From assembly GCA_014529385.2 (NCBI GenBank), contig CM043952.1:52509119-52573118 (forward strand): a DNA stretch of 64,000 nucleotides, in the 5' to 3' direction. Under the pieces are notes generated by a model that was not told the DNA's origin, did no database searches, and saw only the letters and a list, made by a program, of their open reading frames with translations. The DNA comes from Adiantum capillus-veneris. Its lineage: Eukaryota; Streptophyta; Polypodiopsida; Polypodiales; Pteridaceae. The translations under genes and the position numbers were made by a program. Below are positions 63,958-64,000 of the stretch, in pieces (within the stretch, counting starts at the first letter, position 1; each line of letters opens with the position of its first letter).

Positions 63958-64000
63958 ATAAATAAGACTTATGCTAATCAATCACGATGTAGCTTTTGAC
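63831..64000 (+). repeat. 3' LTR of element F, start only
   Basis: The first about 75 bp equal the 5' LTR start; after TTATATAAGTT the two copies differ (an indel or insertion), and the window ends. Confidence 0.85.

Larger units (their letters stand above)
58790..64000 (+). mobile_element. Element F: non-autonomous gag-carrying LTR element (runs off the window)
   Basis: 5' LTR 58,790-60,536, primer site, leader ORFs, 72-residue ORF, gag-X polyprotein, polypurine tract (63,816-63,830), 3' LTR from 63,831 to the window edge. Same layout as D and no pol. U3 differs from D whereas R, U5 and the 3' half of the interior are closely similar. Gag is less broken than in D. Confidence 0.88.

Overview
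This 64 kb window looks like heterochromatic repeat DNA from a land plant nuclear genome. The evidence is direct: nested LTR retrotransposons of several Ty3/gypsy lineages, fragments of plant-type PPR and DEAD-box genes, long CT/GT/AT microsatellites, and no compact gene clusters. No intact cellular gene, tRNA, rRNA or CRISPR array was recognised. The species cannot be named from the sequence; a large-genome plant (fern, lycophyte or gymnosperm) is a guess.

Left part (1-7,070): a decayed minus-strand element (A) with a gag remnant and a probable LTR, then tandem repeats, then a 1.8 kb gag-only element at 5,078-6,838 with short LTRs and a Met-tRNA-type primer site.

Middle left (7,071 to about 26,130): an old plus-strand Ty3/gypsy element (B) whose two LTRs both carry a piece of a PPR gene. 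Its 3' LTR is split at 15,917/26,014 by a young, nearly intact minus-strand element of a related family (C, 15,918-26,013; LTRs of about 2.04 kb, 4-bp target duplication GCGT). B and C share a gag stop preceded by a slippery heptamer, with pol conserved in the -1 frame. C has only one clear nonsense codon in pol.

Region 26,130-35,226 plus 50,967-58,789 is mostly decayed minus-strand element sequence (G and H), including a DEAD-box RNA helicase pseudogene. Inside G sits element E (35,227-50,966, plus strand, gag-pol plus a downstream extra ORF). Inside E sits element D (37,866-44,890). F (58,790 to beyond the window end) is a second copy of the D type. D and F have LTRs, small leader ORFs, gag with a zinc knuckle, and a long gag-fused reading frame ending in a membrane segment, but no reverse transcriptase or integrase, so they should be non-autonomous.

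The most unusual signal is a family of 70-72 residue ORFs that recurs upstream of gag in unrelated elements. Two are in tandem with an ATGA overlap inside each LTR of C; one lies just before gag in D and one in F. I do not recognise this family. Insertion order is D into E into G, and C into B.
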